DNA from: Maribacter sp. | GTDB lineage: Bacteria; Bacteroidota; Bacteroidia; Flavobacteriales; Flavobacteriaceae | NCBI GenBank assembly: GCA_011050675.1 | Contig: DRFI01000017.1 | Span: 186,001-250,000 of the forward strand | DNA: 64,000 bases | Direction: 5' to 3' | In this document: piece by piece, positions 36,067 to 45,506 of the stretch | Layout of the letters: every line of letters starts with the position of its first letter | How positions within the stretch are numbered: the first letter of the stretch is position 1 | The notes under the pieces: model-generated | The model's input: the letters and a program-made list of their open reading frames with translations, nothing else | The model's database searches: none | Told to the model about the DNA's origin: nothing | Position numbers and translations under genes: made by a program

Positions 36067-37011
36067 TTATTCTATTCCGAATTTACGACTTATCTCATCG
36101 GCCTTAGCAATCCACTTTTTTGGAGCATCGAAACGGTATCCCACATAAAATTCTAGAAAGCTAATAGAATCATCTAAAATGAAGTTGTCTGCTGAGGTGT
36201 GTGTGAGAAGTTGTGTATTGATATTTACTCCACTAAAAAAAGACTCTGAGTTATAACCACCGGTCAATCTAAAAACCAATTGTGCCAATCCGTTAAAAGA
36301 GGTAACTCCTTGAGATTTTGATAGGTTAAATCCTAAGCCACCAGTAGCACCGGCAGAAATAAGATAGTTCTCGTCAAAAACCCAATTGTAGTAATACCCA
36401 GGACCAATAGCTAATTTGAAAGAATGCTCAAGTTGATTTTCTATGATAGGATCTTCTAATTTAAACTTGGTGTAATAGTAAGAGATACTAGGAATAAAGC
36501 TGCCTACACTTTGTTTCTGCCATTCGTTTTGAAACCCAATAGCACGAAAAGAAAAATTAGAATTGAAAATATAACTTGATGTTCCGCCAATTTTAAACGT
36601 TTTTAAATCATTTATTGGCAGGGTTAAATCTGAGGTGCGAATAAAGAAACCTTTTTGTTTGTAGATATCTACGGTTTGCATGTATTGACCAAAAAAAGTG
36701 CGAATATTAAACGTAATTAACTTAGAGTCGCCATTGTCTTTATTTTCAGATAAAAAGTTGGGAGCATAACCAAAATCTACTTCTAAAAAGCGAAATAAAA
36801 CAGATATCCCTAAATAGCTTTTATCATTAGGTATAAATTCTGTTTTACTGCGTGTTATCTTATCTCTAAGCGTGAAATTATTAGAAGTGGTCTGTAAGGC
36901 TAACCGAAAGGTTATTTTGTCAGGAAACGCTTCTTTGTAATGAGAGTTTTGAGCAGAACATAAATGTATTGAGCATAACATGCACAAAAATAATAGTGTT
37001 CTTAAACCCAT
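36067..37011 (-). CDS. DUF4421 family secreted protein
   Basis: The 314-residue protein starts with a signal peptide (to CSAQ, residue 21) and then has the DUF4421 sequence (KITFRLALQTTSNNF, KSYLGISVLFRFLEVDFGYAP, FLEFYVGYRFDAPKK), a beta-rich family thought to be in the outer membrane. Its function is unknown to me. Its first codons overlap the end of hemF by 10 bases, which indicates co-translation with heme genes. Ends 12 bases before the PhzF-type gene. Confidence 0.83.
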   Translation of the reverse strand: MGLRTLLFLCMLCSIHLCSAQNSHYKEAFPDKITFRLALQTTSNNFTLRDKITRSKTEFIPNDKSYLGISVLFRFLEVDFGYAPNFLSENKDNGDSKLITFNIRTFFGQYMQTVDIYKQKGFFIRTSDLTLPINDLKTFKIGGTSSYIFNSNFSFRAIGFQNEWQKQSVGSFIPSISYYYTKFKLEDPIIENQLEHSFKLAIGPGYYYNWVFDENYLISAGATGGLGFNLSKSQGVTSFNGLAQLVFRLTGGYNSESFFSGVNINTQLLTHTSADNFILDDSISFLEFYVGYRFDAPKKWIAKADEISRKFGIE

Positions 37012-37904
37012 TCTTTTGGAGCGCTTAGAATATTCAACAATCGTTCTTCTTCACTTCCTTCCTCAGGTTGGTGGTCATATACCCATTGTACATGTGGAGG
37101 TAGGCTCATTAGTATACTTTCTATTCTTCCGTTTGTCTTTAAACCGAATAAGGTTCCCTTATCATGAACTAGATTGAATTCGACATATCTACCTCTTCTA
37201 ATTTCTTGCCAATCCCTTTGTTCTTTAGTGTATTCAAAGTCTTTTCTTTTTATAACAATCGGTACATAACTATTTAAAAAGCTATTGCCAACTTCGGTTA
37301 CAAAATTATACCAGTCTGGTATATCAGTAGTTTCTATAGCCTTGCAATAATCGAAAAATAAACCGCCAATACCACGTGCTTCGTTTCTATGTGTATTCCA
37401 AAAATACTCATCGCAACGTTTTTTATAGGTGTTGTAAAAAGTATCGTTGTGTTTATCGCAAGCAGATTTACAAACCTCATGAAAATGTTTGGCATCTTCA
37501 TCAAACAGGTAATACGGAGTTAAATCTTGACCACCTCCAAACCATTGATCTACTATTTCACCATCTTTTCCGTACAGTTCAAAATAACGCCAGTTCGCAT
37601 GAACCGTGGGAACCATTGGATTTTTTGGGTGAAGAACTAAACTAAGTCCGCAAGCAAAAAAATTAGCATCTTCAACTTTAAAATAAGCTTTCATGCTATC
37701 TGGAAGTTCTCCATGTACCCCAGAAATATTTACGCCACCTTTTTCAAAAACAGCACCATCTTCAATTACACGGGTACGGCCTCCACCACCTTCTGGGCGT
37801 ACCCAAATGTCTTCTTTAAATGTGGCTTTACCATCGACCTCTTGCAATTTAGCGGTAATGGTATCTTGAAGTTGTTCTATATATGCGTAAAATTTATCTT
37901 TCAT
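37002..37904 (-). CDS. hemF: Oxygen-dependent coproporphyrinogen III oxidase HemF
   Basis: HemF oxidises coproporphyrinogen III to protoporphyrinogen IX using oxygen, with no radical chemistry, in the cytoplasm. The 300-residue protein has the family motifs (KATFKEDIWVRPEGGGGRTRV, NPMVPTVHANWRYFE, GGGQDLTPYYLFDED, RGIGGLFFDY). It overlaps the previous gene's 3' end by 11 bases and the next gene's start by 10, so translation is coupled on both sides. No oxygen-independent hemN appears in this window, so this aerobic enzyme is the only route shown. Confidence 0.97.
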   Translation of the reverse strand: MKDKFYAYIEQLQDTITAKLQEVDGKATFKEDIWVRPEGGGGRTRVIEDGAVFEKGGVNISGVHGELPDSMKAYFKVEDANFFACGLSLVLHPKNPMVPTVHANWRYFELYGKDGEIVDQWFGGGQDLTPYYLFDEDAKHFHEVCKSACDKHNDTFYNTYKKRCDEYFWNTHRNEARGIGGLFFDYCKAIETTDIPDWYNFVTEVGNSFLNSYVPIVIKRKDFEYTKEQRDWQEIRRGRYVEFNLVHDKGTLFGLKTNGRIESILMSLPPHVQWVYDHQPEEGSEEERLLNILSAPKEWV

Positions 37905-38436
37905 TTTTTAAGACGTAAAGTTCCATATCTAACGGGTCTTCATTAGGCGGAGTATGTTCTTTTAATAAGGTTTCTTTCCAAATATAACCACAATTTTCTG
38001 CTACCTTAATACTACCAATATTAGATTTGTGAACTATAATTCTAAGTTGCTTTAAATGCTGATCTGTAAGTCCCCATTCAGAAATGGCTTTAACAGCTAG
38101 TGACGCGAAACCTTTGCTTTTATATGGATATGCTATGCAGTAAGCAAGTTCTGCTTCTTTGGTTGCCCTTTTTAATTCTTTAAGGTAAACCAAACCTATA
38201 ATTTTTCTGTGCTCAGGTTCTTTAAGAGTAAATAAATACTCTTTGCCAGATAGAAATTTTGATACCTTATCTAAAACAAAAATGTTTGATAAAGTCGGAT
38301 TTAGATTTGCAGCAACCGTCTTTGGAAAGTATCTTTTTATATAATCAGCATTTGCAGAAATAAAATCACACAATCGCCACCCATCTCTTTCAGAAATGGG
38401 GTTGATTTCGAAATGTGGTAGTAGAATTGAATTCAT
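37894..38436 (-). CDS. RimJ/RimL-type N-acetyltransferase
   Basis: The 180-residue protein is a GNAT enzyme of the ribosomal-protein acetyltransferase type: KIIGLVYLKELKRATKEAELAYCI, the acetyl-CoA loop PYKSKGFASLAVKAI, and the closing NIGSIKVAENCGYIWKETL. It could acetylate the N-terminus of a protein or a small amine; the substrate is unknown. It lies between hemE and hemF, overlapping hemF by 11 bases, so it is part of the heme transcript. This gene order (hemE, GNAT, hemF) appears in other flavobacteria, from memory. Confidence 0.88.
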   Translation of the reverse strand: MNSILLPHFEINPISERDGWRLCDFISANADYIKRYFPKTVAANLNPTLSNIFVLDKVSKFLSGKEYLFTLKEPEHRKIIGLVYLKELKRATKEAELAYCIAYPYKSKGFASLAVKAISEWGLTDQHLKQLRIIVHKSNIGSIKVAENCGYIWKETLLKEHTPPNEDPLDMELYVLKNER

Positions 38437-38487
38437 AGATTTCCTATAATTTCGGCTACAGTTTAATTCCCGTAATGGAAAGCAATA

Positions 38488-39519
38488 TTAAACTTGCTTG
38501 TATTCCTTTACGGCATCAATAAATGCTTTTGCATTTTCAACTGGTACATTTGGTAAAATACCATGCCCTAAATTTACGATATAGCTATCCTTTCCAAATT
38601 CATTGATCATTTGGTGTACCATCTTCTTAATATCCGAAGGTGGAGACAACAAACGAGAAGGGTCAAAGTTACCTTGTAAAGTAATTTTACCTCCACTTAG
38701 ATAACGTGCATTTCTTGCAGAGCAGGTCCAATCTACACCTAATGCTGAAGCACCAGATTTTGCCATATCACCTAAAGCAAACCAGCATCCTTTACCGAAA
38801 ACGATGACAGGAGTTTCATCTTTAAGTGCGTCAATAATTTGCTGTATATATTGCCAAGAAAATTCTTGATAATCGGTAGGTGATAGCATACCACCCCATG
38901 AGTCAAATACTTGTACTGCATTAACGCCCGCAGCAACTTTTGCTTTTAAGTAAGCAATAGTTGTGTCAGTAATTTTTTGCAATAATTCATGTGCAACTAC
39001 TGGCTGTGTAAAGCATAATTCTTTGGCTTTATCAAAAGTCTTGCTTCCTTGACCTTGTACACAGTAGCATAATATGGTCCAAGGAGAACCTGCAAAACCG
39101 ATTAGCGGAACTTCATCGTTCAATTTCTCCTTAGTAGCTTTTATAGCTTCCATTACATAACCTAATGTTTCATGAACATCTGGTACAATTACACTATCTA
39201 AATCTTTTTGAGTACGAATTGGATTTGGTAAATACGGTCCAAAATTTGGCTTCATTTCTACATGAATGTTCATTGCCTGTGGTATTACCAAAATATCACT
39301 GAACAAAATAGCGGCGTCCATACCATATCTACGAATAGGTTGTACTGTAATTTCTGATGCTAACTCTGGTGTTTGGCAACGGGTGAAGAAATCGTACTTT
39401 TCTTTGATTGCCATAAATTCTGGCAAATATCTACCTGCCTGGCGCATCATCCAAACTGGTGGTCTTTCTACAGTTTCACCTTTTAAGGCTTTAAGAAATA
39501 GGTCGTTTTTTAAGCTCAT
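38488..39519 (-). CDS. hemE: Uroporphyrinogen decarboxylase HemE
   Basis: HemE removes four carboxyl groups from uroporphyrinogen III to give coproporphyrinogen III. The 343-residue sequence begins [15 protein letters not shown] and carries the signature [16 protein letters not shown] and the conserved catalytic Asp in [13 protein letters not shown]. The frame continues seven codons upstream to 39540, but that ATG falls in the palindromic element 39535-39623, so the start at 39519 is preferred. It follows hemCD with 144 bases between, the widest gap in the operon. Confidence 0.96.
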   Translation of the reverse strand: MSLKNDLFLKALKGETVERPPVWMMRQAGRYLPEFMAIKEKYDFFTRCQTPELASEITVQPIRRYGMDAAILFSDILVIPQAMNIHVEMKPNFGPYLPNPIRTQKDLDSVIVPDVHETLGYVMEAIKATKEKLNDEVPLIGFAGSPWTILCYCVQGQGSKTFDKAKELCFTQPVVAHELLQKITDTTIAYLKAKVAAGVNAVQVFDSWGGMLSPTDYQEFSWQYIQQIIDALKDETPVIVFGKGCWFALGDMAKSGASALGVDWTCSARNARYLSGGKITLQGNFDPSRLLSPPSDIKKMVHQMINEFGKDSYIVNLGHGILPNVPVENAKAFIDAVKEYKQV

Positions 39520-39534
39520 ATTCTTTATGATGTT

Positions 39535-39623
39535 CGTCATTGCGAGGAGCCTTTTTGCTCCGCAGCAATCTGTATGTTTGGTGTTCCTATGAAACAGATT
39601 GCTTCGCTATTCTCGCAAAGACG
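39535..39623. repeat. Palindromic dispersed-type intergenic element
   Basis: An 89-base inverted repeat between hemCD and hemE. Left arm begins CGTCATTGCGAGGAGC and contains CAGCAATCTGT; right arm is the reverse (AACAGATTGCTTCG, CTCGCAAAGACG) with mismatches and a loop of about 17 bases. Composition (much higher G+C than the flanks) and structure resemble short REP/MITE-like elements known to be scattered through many bacterial genomes. Transcribed within the operon it would make a stable hairpin. Confidence 0.8.
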
Positions 39624-39663
39624 TTAATGTTATAATTTTTTGCCAATAACCAATAGCTGACCG

Positions 39664-41244
39664 CTAATCGAGATAATCTTTGTTTACCAGTTCAATTACA
39701 CTTTCTACAGTAGGTATTTTAGCAACTTTAACTTCTTTGAAATGCTCTCTTGCTACTTTTGCCGTGGTTTCACCTATGCAATAGGCTACTTTATTTGCTG
39801 GATTCTCTTTTAGGTAACTTTCAACATTTGACGGACTATAGAACATAATACCTTGTGCAGTTTCTGGTATAGATTTACCAGATAGTTTTGTTCTATAAGC
39901 TTCTATCGCATTTACCGTAATATTGTTTTCTTCTAAAATGCTAGGTATTTCATCTAAGCTTAAGTTACCATGAAAATAAGTAACCTCAGAGCCATCAATA
40001 AATTCTACCAAGTGGTTTGCTAAATCTTTAGCGTTGTTCTCAAAGTGAGTGATTTTACCAAACTTGTTTTTAATGAATCGACGGGTTTTTCTACCAACAC
40101 AGTAAATGTTTTCAAAGTCTAATTCAGCAGCACTTCTACTAGATAACACCGCTTCTACAGCATTCTTGCTAGTAAAAACAACATTTTTATGTGCTTTTTT
40201 AAGAATGATAGGTGAAATACGGTTTGGATTAATTTTTATAAAATCATCTGAATCTGCATTCACTGAAATATTAAGAAGTAGTTGTTGTGGCGGAGTCAGC
40301 TTTTTAGTAGAAAAAATGTTTACTTCTAAATTCGCATTAGCCAACTCGGTCATAAGTCTTTTACCACCTCTTGCTAAAATACTTTTAGCACAATCAATAC
40401 CTAAGTTTTGATGTTTGCCTAAAGGCGCAGTTAATTCTGCTTCTAACTTTTTGGTTCCATCAACATTAAGTAATACACCTTTAAGGGTAACAATGTTCTC
40501 TTTATTAATATATGATAACGCTCCAATTGGTGCGCTACATCCACCTTCTAATTCTCTAAGAAATTCTCTTTCTAAAGAAACACAGGTATCTGTTTCTTCA
40601 TGGTTTAACTGGGCACATGCTTCACGTATTTCTTCGTCATCCTCCATTGCAACTACCATAATGGCACCTTGAGCAGGTGCAGGCAGCATCCAAGTTAAAC
40701 CAATAGTATTTTCTGGTTCTAGACCAATACGTTCTAAACCGACAGCAGCGAAAATAGCGCCGTTCCAGTCATTAGTATATAGTTTTTCTAAACGGCTATT
40801 AATATTGCCTCTTAAATCAACAACAGTATGTGTTGGGTATCTATTTAACCATTGTGCTTGCCTACGTAAACTACCAGTTGCAATTACAGCGTCACGAGAG
40901 CCTAAAAACTCTTCGTTATCATTGAACGCCATGATGTCCATGTAGTTACCACGCTTTAAAACAGCGGCTTTTACAATACCTTGTGGCAAGGCAGTAGGTA
41001 CATCTTTCATGGAGTGTACTGCAATATCTATATCGCCATTGATCATAGCAACATCTAATGTTTTTGTAAAAACACCTGTAACACCTAATTCGTAAAGGGG
41101 CTTGTCTAAAATTAAGTCCCCAGTAGATTTTACCGGAACTAATTTAACACTGTGTCCTAAAGCTTGAAGTTGTTTTTTAACGGTATTCGCTTGCCATAGC
41201 GCTAATTCGCTATCGCGTGTGCCTAATCGTATTACTTTACTCAT
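39664..41244 (-). CDS. hemCD: HemC-HemD fusion: hydroxymethylbilane synthase and uroporphyrinogen III synthase
   Basis: The 526-residue protein joins two consecutive heme enzymes. Residues 1-300 are HemC (porphobilinogen deaminase): HSMKD with catalytic Asp81, dipyrromethane cofactor Cys236 in LEGGCSAPIGA, and the arginine-rich GSLRRQAQ. Residues about 305-526 are HemD: VFTSKNAVEAV, FYSPSNVESYL, CIGETTAKVA. HemC makes unstable hydroxymethylbilane and HemD closes and inverts ring D, so fusion would aid direct transfer. It starts in a 4-base overlap with hemA and is followed by hemE. Confidence 0.95.
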   Translation of the reverse strand: MSKVIRLGTRDSELALWQANTVKKQLQALGHSVKLVPVKSTGDLILDKPLYELGVTGVFTKTLDVAMINGDIDIAVHSMKDVPTALPQGIVKAAVLKRGNYMDIMAFNDNEEFLGSRDAVIATGSLRRQAQWLNRYPTHTVVDLRGNINSRLEKLYTNDWNGAIFAAVGLERIGLEPENTIGLTWMLPAPAQGAIMVVAMEDDEEIREACAQLNHEETDTCVSLEREFLRELEGGCSAPIGALSYINKENIVTLKGVLLNVDGTKKLEAELTAPLGKHQNLGIDCAKSILARGGKRLMTELANANLEVNIFSTKKLTPPQQLLLNISVNADSDDFIKINPNRISPIILKKAHKNVVFTSKNAVEAVLSSRSAAELDFENIYCVGRKTRRFIKNKFGKITHFENNAKDLANHLVEFIDGSEVTYFHGNLSLDEIPSILEENNITVNAIEAYRTKLSGKSIPETAQGIMFYSPSNVESYLKENPANKVAYCIGETTAKVAREHFKEVKVAKIPTVESVIELVNKDYLD

Positions 41245-42497
41245 TTTTCGTCCAATTCTAATTGAAATACTTTTTGGATAAATTCTAAACTTGAATTGGA
41301 ATCTACCGTGTCATCTTTGAGATGATTTGCAAATTGCTTGGTTATTTTTTGAATGATGCGATTAGTTATCACATCTGCTTGGTCTGCATTGAAGTCGACC
41401 GTTTTTTTAGATTGATAATCAAGTTCCTCATCCTTTATAGTCTTCAATTTCTTCTTTAAAGCTTTAATGACAGGAGCAAATTTTCTAGTTTCTAACCATT
41501 GGTTAAAATCGTTCTTTACTTCTTCGTTAATTGCTTCTGCCTCAGGAATAAATTGTTTTCTACGCTCTAAAGTTTCATCAGTCATTTGAGATAAGTGATC
41601 TAAATGAATAACTGTTACGTTTTCCATATCTGAAATGGATGCGTCAACATTTTTAGGAACCGAAAGGTCTAAAATCAATAACGGTTTGTTCGTATAGATC
41701 AATTCTTTGGTAATAGTAGGTTTTTGAGCTCCTGTAGCAACTACCAAAATATCTGAAGTCCTTATTTCTGATTGTAAATCTCCATAATCCTTTACCATAA
41801 GGTTAAACTTACCAGCTATTTGCTCGGCTTTTCCTTTGGTTCTATTGATTAGGGTGATATGCGGATTTTTAGTGTGCTTAATTAAATTTTCACACGTATT
41901 GCGACCTATTTTTCCTGTTCCGAATAAAAGAATATTCTTTTCCGCTACATTTTCAACATTGCGTAAAATATATTGAACCGATGCAAATGCTACAGATGTA
42001 GCTCCCGATGATATTTCGGTTTCGTTCTTAATACGCTTGCTTGCTTGTATAATACTGTTGCAAAGACGTTCTATAAAAGGATTGGCAATACCCAACTCTT
42101 TTGAACGCTTAAAACTCTGTTTTAATTGACTTATAATTTCAAAATCTCCTAAAATCTGACTATCTAATCCTGTTCCTACTCTAAATAGGTGGTTGATAGC
42201 TTCTTTATTTTTATATACATATGCAACTTCTTGAAACGCCTCAACGGTTCCATTCGAATGGTCGCATAATAATTTGATGAGTTGAAAAGGATGTTGTGCA
42301 AAACCGTGCAATTCTGTACGGTTGCAAGTAGATGTAGCTAGCAAACCATCTATACCTTGGTTCTTAGCTTCTACTAAAAGTGAATTTACAGCGACTTCGT
42401 CTAAACTGAATTTACCACGAGCCTCAGCATCAGCCTTTTTGTAATTAAGGCCAATGGTGTAAAAAGAGTTGTGTTTAGAAATGTGATAGTCTTTCAT
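41241..42497 (-). CDS. hemA: Glutamyl-tRNA reductase HemA
   Basis: HemA reduces glutamyl-tRNA to glutamate-1-semialdehyde with NADPH, the first committed step of C5-route heme synthesis. The 418-residue protein has the catalytic cysteine C58 in LATSTCNRTEL, NADPH-binding GTGKIGRNTCENL and a helical dimerisation domain at the end. The start at 42497 (MKDYHISKHN) is chosen over 42539 because the frame beyond it overlaps the promoter at 42508-42539. It leads the operon, overlapping hemCD by 4 bases. Partner gene hemL is not in the window. Confidence 0.96.
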   Translation of the reverse strand: MKDYHISKHNSFYTIGLNYKKADAEARGKFSLDEVAVNSLLVEAKNQGIDGLLATSTCNRTELHGFAQHPFQLIKLLCDHSNGTVEAFQEVAYVYKNKEAINHLFRVGTGLDSQILGDFEIISQLKQSFKRSKELGIANPFIERLCNSIIQASKRIKNETEISSGATSVAFASVQYILRNVENVAEKNILLFGTGKIGRNTCENLIKHTKNPHITLINRTKGKAEQIAGKFNLMVKDYGDLQSEIRTSDILVVATGAQKPTITKELIYTNKPLLILDLSVPKNVDASISDMENVTVIHLDHLSQMTDETLERRKQFIPEAEAINEEVKNDFNQWLETRKFAPVIKALKKKLKTIKDEELDYQSKKTVDFNADQADVITNRIIQKITKQFANHLKDDTVDSNSSLEFIQKVFQLELDEK

Positions 42498-42507
42498 AAA
42501 GCGGATA

Positions 42508-42539
42508 CAAAAGTATGGGCATACTTTCAATAAAAACAA
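42508..42539 (-). promoter_or_regulatory. Full Bacteroidetes promoter for the heme operon
   Basis: On the minus strand a -33 TTG (42539-42537), 21-base spacer and exact -7 TACTTTTG (42515-42508) lie directly before hemA. The box ends only 10 bases before the start codon, so the leader should be almost absent. Confidence 0.7.
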
Positions 42540-42646
42540 CGCTAGAGGTACAATTAATGTCGTCTGCCGAATTTTTAGACAAAAAATGACATTTATCAGT
42601 TAATTAGCTATAATTTTATGGAGCTGTCAGGGAATTTCATGTATTT

Positions 42647-42667
42647 TATTTAGATGCTTTCTAAATA
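42647..42667. promoter_or_regulatory. 8-bp dyad between hemA and the AraC gene
   Basis: TATTTAGA, five bases, TCTAAATA: a perfect inverted repeat in the 191-base divergent region, 21 bases before the AraC-type gene start. It may be a binding site for that regulator, possibly acting on its own gene. Confidence 0.5.
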
Positions 42668-42688
42668 GATTAAAATAGAATTAATAAA

Positions 42689-43579
42689 ATGGAGGTTAAA
42701 AGTAACGCTCAAGGGTCATATGATGAAGTTTTGATTGAGGACGGATTTTACGTACTTAAATTTCAAAATGAAGAGGATACCGTAGTGCAGTATTCACGAG
42801 AGATTAATAAACGTTTCATTCAATTTCATTTCTGTTTAAAGGGTAGTGGAACCTATATATTTAATCAAGGAAATTATAGCTTAAATGTAAGAGAAGAGAA
42901 TTCTTTGTTGTTGTATAACACACAGTTAGATCTCCCTTTAAATTTAAAACTAGACCCAAAATCATCTTTAGTTTCTGTGGTTATGACTTTGCGTAAATTT
43001 CATTCTTTGTTTACTGCAGAAGCAGATTACATTCCGTTTTTAAGTAAAGATAATGAGGAGAAGAAGTATTATGCACAAGAACCTTTTTCACCTTCCATAG
43101 CTGTTATTTTAAGTCAGATTGTTAATTTCAACTTACATCCCTCAATAAAATCTTTATACGTAAAAGGGAAGATTTATGAATTAATAGCACTGTATTTTAA
43201 TAGAAGCCCAAATGCAGATATTGAGCAATGCCCATATTTGGCAGATGAAGAAAACGTGAAAAAAATAAAAAAAGCCAAAGAAATTATTTTAGCGAATATG
43301 GCAGAGCCTCCAACTTTAGCAGAACTGTCTAGCGAAATAGGATTAAGCTTAAAGCGTTTAAAAGAAGGATTCAAGCAAATTTATGGCGATTCGGTCTACA
43401 GTTTCTTATTTGATCATAAAATGGATTATGCCAAAAGACTTTTAGAAACCGGTCAGTATAATGTTAACGAAATTGGGCTAAAAGTAGGGTATAGTACTTC
43501 AAGTCACTTTATTGCGGCATTTAAGAAAAAGTACAATACTACACCTAAGAAATACTTATTGGCCTTAGCGGGTAGTTAG
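42689..43579 (+). CDS. AraC family transcription regulator
   Basis: The 296-residue protein has an N-terminal ligand-binding domain (about 1-150; IQFHFCLKGSGTYIFNQGNYSL) and a C-terminal AraC double helix-turn-helix (about 195-292; LAELSSEIGLSLKRLKEGFKQIYG, VNEIGLKVGYSTSSHFIAAFKKKY). It is divergent from the heme operon with 191 bases between, and so is a good candidate to control heme genes, its own gene, or both. The ligand is unknown. It is convergent with and 4 bases from the DUF1460 gene. Confidence 0.9.
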   Translation: MEVKSNAQGSYDEVLIEDGFYVLKFQNEEDTVVQYSREINKRFIQFHFCLKGSGTYIFNQGNYSLNVREENSLLLYNTQLDLPLNLKLDPKSSLVSVVMTLRKFHSLFTAEADYIPFLSKDNEEKKYYAQEPFSPSIAVILSQIVNFNLHPSIKSLYVKGKIYELIALYFNRSPNADIEQCPYLADEENVKKIKKAKEIILANMAEPPTLAELSSEIGLSLKRLKEGFKQIYGDSVYSFLFDHKMDYAKRLLETGQYNVNEIGLKVGYSTSSHFIAAFKKKYNTTPKKYLLALAGS

Positions 43580-43583
43580 AAAA

Positions 43584-44426
43584 TTACAACGGTCTTGCTA
43601 CCATAATTCCAGTATTACTTTTAATGCCTTTTAGGTAATCTGCAAGTGGTAATTTGGAAACTTCCACTTCCATAGATCCGGTAGATGCATGTAACAAATG
43701 AATTCTACCATCCTTTTCGCGAGTAGCAATTCCTGTATGGGTAACATCTAATCCATTTATTGATGTAGCCAGAGCTATAATATCTCCTGACTGGATTAAA
43801 TGCTCGTTCTCGGCAATTTTATCTTGTGCTAATACACAAATAGCCTGATTGTTCAAATAATTTTCTGAAGCTTTTATTTTACCGTAGTTGACATCATCAG
43901 CTAAAAAGGGATATAAATCTCTATGTGTACTCATAAAATTAATGTCTTTGGTAATTTCTGCACCACCAATTTCTCCCGTTATATCTTTAAGAAGTCCTTT
44001 CTCTGCATTATTTGCAATCCATTCAGAAAAGTAATGTAATCTAGAGGCGTACCCATCTAGTTCGCCGTCTTTATATCTAATAACTTCTAGGTTGTCGATG
44101 AAAGCATCAAAAGAACCCTCCTTTTTTCTTTGAAGTTTCGAGAATGCCAGTACATTTTCGACAAATGTCGTGCAATCTAATCCTTGAAGGTTTACTACTA
44201 GAGTTTCGGTATCTCCTATTTCTAACGTTTTAGCTACGTACGGCGTTTTCATGAAGGTTTTACCAATACTAACCATGGTTTCTCCGAAGTTGTCCAGATA
44301 CATTCCGTCAATCTCTATGAGCTTATTTTCAACAGCTGATTTGTCTTTTGGTGAACAGGTTATTTGTTGGGAATAGCTAAAAGAGAGGTATCCTATAAGA
44401 AAGAAGAATGTTAATGTTTGTTTCAT
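43584..44426 (-). CDS. DUF1460 amidase-like secreted hydrolase
   Basis: The 280-residue protein has a signal peptide (ends at SYSQ) and belongs to DUF1460, an NlpC/P60-like family annotated as N-acetylmuramoyl-L-alanine amidase-like. The likely nucleophile is C85 in LDCTTFVENVLAF. The family's hallmark IQSGDIIALATSINGLDVTHTGIA and HLLHASTG segments follow. It should trim peptidoglycan-derived peptides in the periplasm; that activity is inferred. It ends 4 bases from the convergent AraC gene and lies 9 bases downstream of the MscS gene. Confidence 0.88.
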   Translation of the reverse strand: MKQTLTFFFLIGYLSFSYSQQITCSPKDKSAVENKLIEIDGMYLDNFGETMVSIGKTFMKTPYVAKTLEIGDTETLVVNLQGLDCTTFVENVLAFSKLQRKKEGSFDAFIDNLEVIRYKDGELDGYASRLHYFSEWIANNAEKGLLKDITGEIGGAEITKDINFMSTHRDLYPFLADDVNYGKIKASENYLNNQAICVLAQDKIAENEHLIQSGDIIALATSINGLDVTHTGIATREKDGRIHLLHASTGSMEVEVSKLPLADYLKGIKSNTGIMVARPL

Positions 44427-44435
44427 TTTGCTAAA

Positions 44436-45506
44436 TTATGAATTGTTATTTTCATCCGAAGATTTTTCTAACAAAACCCTATTCCGAGCAATACTCTCTG
44501 GGTAGTTCTTTTGTAAAAATGTAATCAGTTTTTCACGAACTAGCACACGTAAATCCCACGCGGTTGGTGAATCTCTGGCACTCATTAAGGCTCTTATTTC
44601 CACACTATTTTGTTTACTGTCTGTTACTTGTAAAACATTTACCTCTTTGTCCCAAAGGTCTGTGCTTTCCAATATTCTGGTTAATTCTTCACGAATAGCA
44701 TCAAACGGAACATTGTAATCAGTGTAAAGAAAGACGGTACCTAAAATATCTGACGAAGTCTTGGTCCAATTTTGAAAGGGTTTTTCAATAAAATAGGGGG
44801 TAGGTACAATCAATCGACGTTTATCCCAGATTTTCACAACAACATAGGTTAAGGTTATTTCTTCAATACGCCCCCATTCACCTTCAACAATTACAACATC
44901 ATCAATTTTTATGGGTTGAGCTATGGCAATTTGAATACCTGCTAACACTGTCCCTATCATTTTTTGGGCAGAGAACCCTATGATAATTCCCGCTACACCC
45001 GCAGAGGCAAAAATACTTACGCCTAGCTCGCGAATACTTTCAAAACTCATAAGTACCGCGCCAATAGCTAATATGACTATAGTGAAAATAAAAATGCGTT
45101 CAAGAATATTGAACTGGGTATATATTTTACGAGCCTTTAAATTATTTTCTACATGCACATCGTAATTACCAACAATAACACTTTTTACAATTTTCAACAC
45201 ATTTAGTAATAACCACGTAATAGAAAAGATAAATAGTATAGTACTTGCCTTCTTAAACCAATACTCATGGTGCTCTACTTGTAATAATTTACGTAGTGAC
45301 GCTGATCGCACCAAAATAGAAAGAAAGATGAAAATAATGGGTCGACTTATTTTTTTGAACGCTCCGTTTGGTAATAGGTATTTTGGGTCTTTGTCATATT
45401 TTTTAACGAAATAGGAAACTAACCAATATGCAATGAGAACACTTAGGGTCGAGGCTAAGAAGAAATATAGTGCACTTTTAGGTACATTATCAAAAAATGT
45501 ATTCAT
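44436..45506 (-). CDS. Mechanosensitive ion channel family protein (MscS type)
   Basis: The 356-residue protein has about four transmembrane helices and the MscS pore-lining helix and beta-domain: ASAGVAGIIIGFSAQKMIGTVLAGIQIAI, then DDVVIVEGEWGRIEEITLTYVVVK and PTPYFIEKPFQNWT. Such channels open under membrane tension to relieve osmotic stress. The hydrophobic part is longer than in Escherichia coli MscS by one or two helices. It is upstream of the DUF1460 gene (9 bases), which suggests one transcript for envelope stress. Confidence 0.92.
   Translation of the reverse strand: MNTFFDNVPKSALYFFLASTLSVLIAYWLVSYFVKKYDKDPKYLLPNGAFKKISRPIIFIFLSILVRSASLRKLLQVEHHEYWFKKASTILFIFSITWLLLNVLKIVKSVIVGNYDVHVENNLKARKIYTQFNILERIFIFTIVILAIGAVLMSFESIRELGVSIFASAGVAGIIIGFSAQKMIGTVLAGIQIAIAQPIKIDDVVIVEGEWGRIEEITLTYVVVKIWDKRRLIVPTPYFIEKPFQNWTKTSSDILGTVFLYTDYNVPFDAIREELTRILESTDLWDKEVNVLQVTDSKQNSVEIRALMSARDSPTAWDLRVLVREKLITFLQKNYPESIARNRVLLEKSSDENNNS

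Noticed and set aside
37376..37645. Open frame antisense to hemF
   Set aside because: It is a by-product of codon use in hemF; no domain, no promoter and no start signal.
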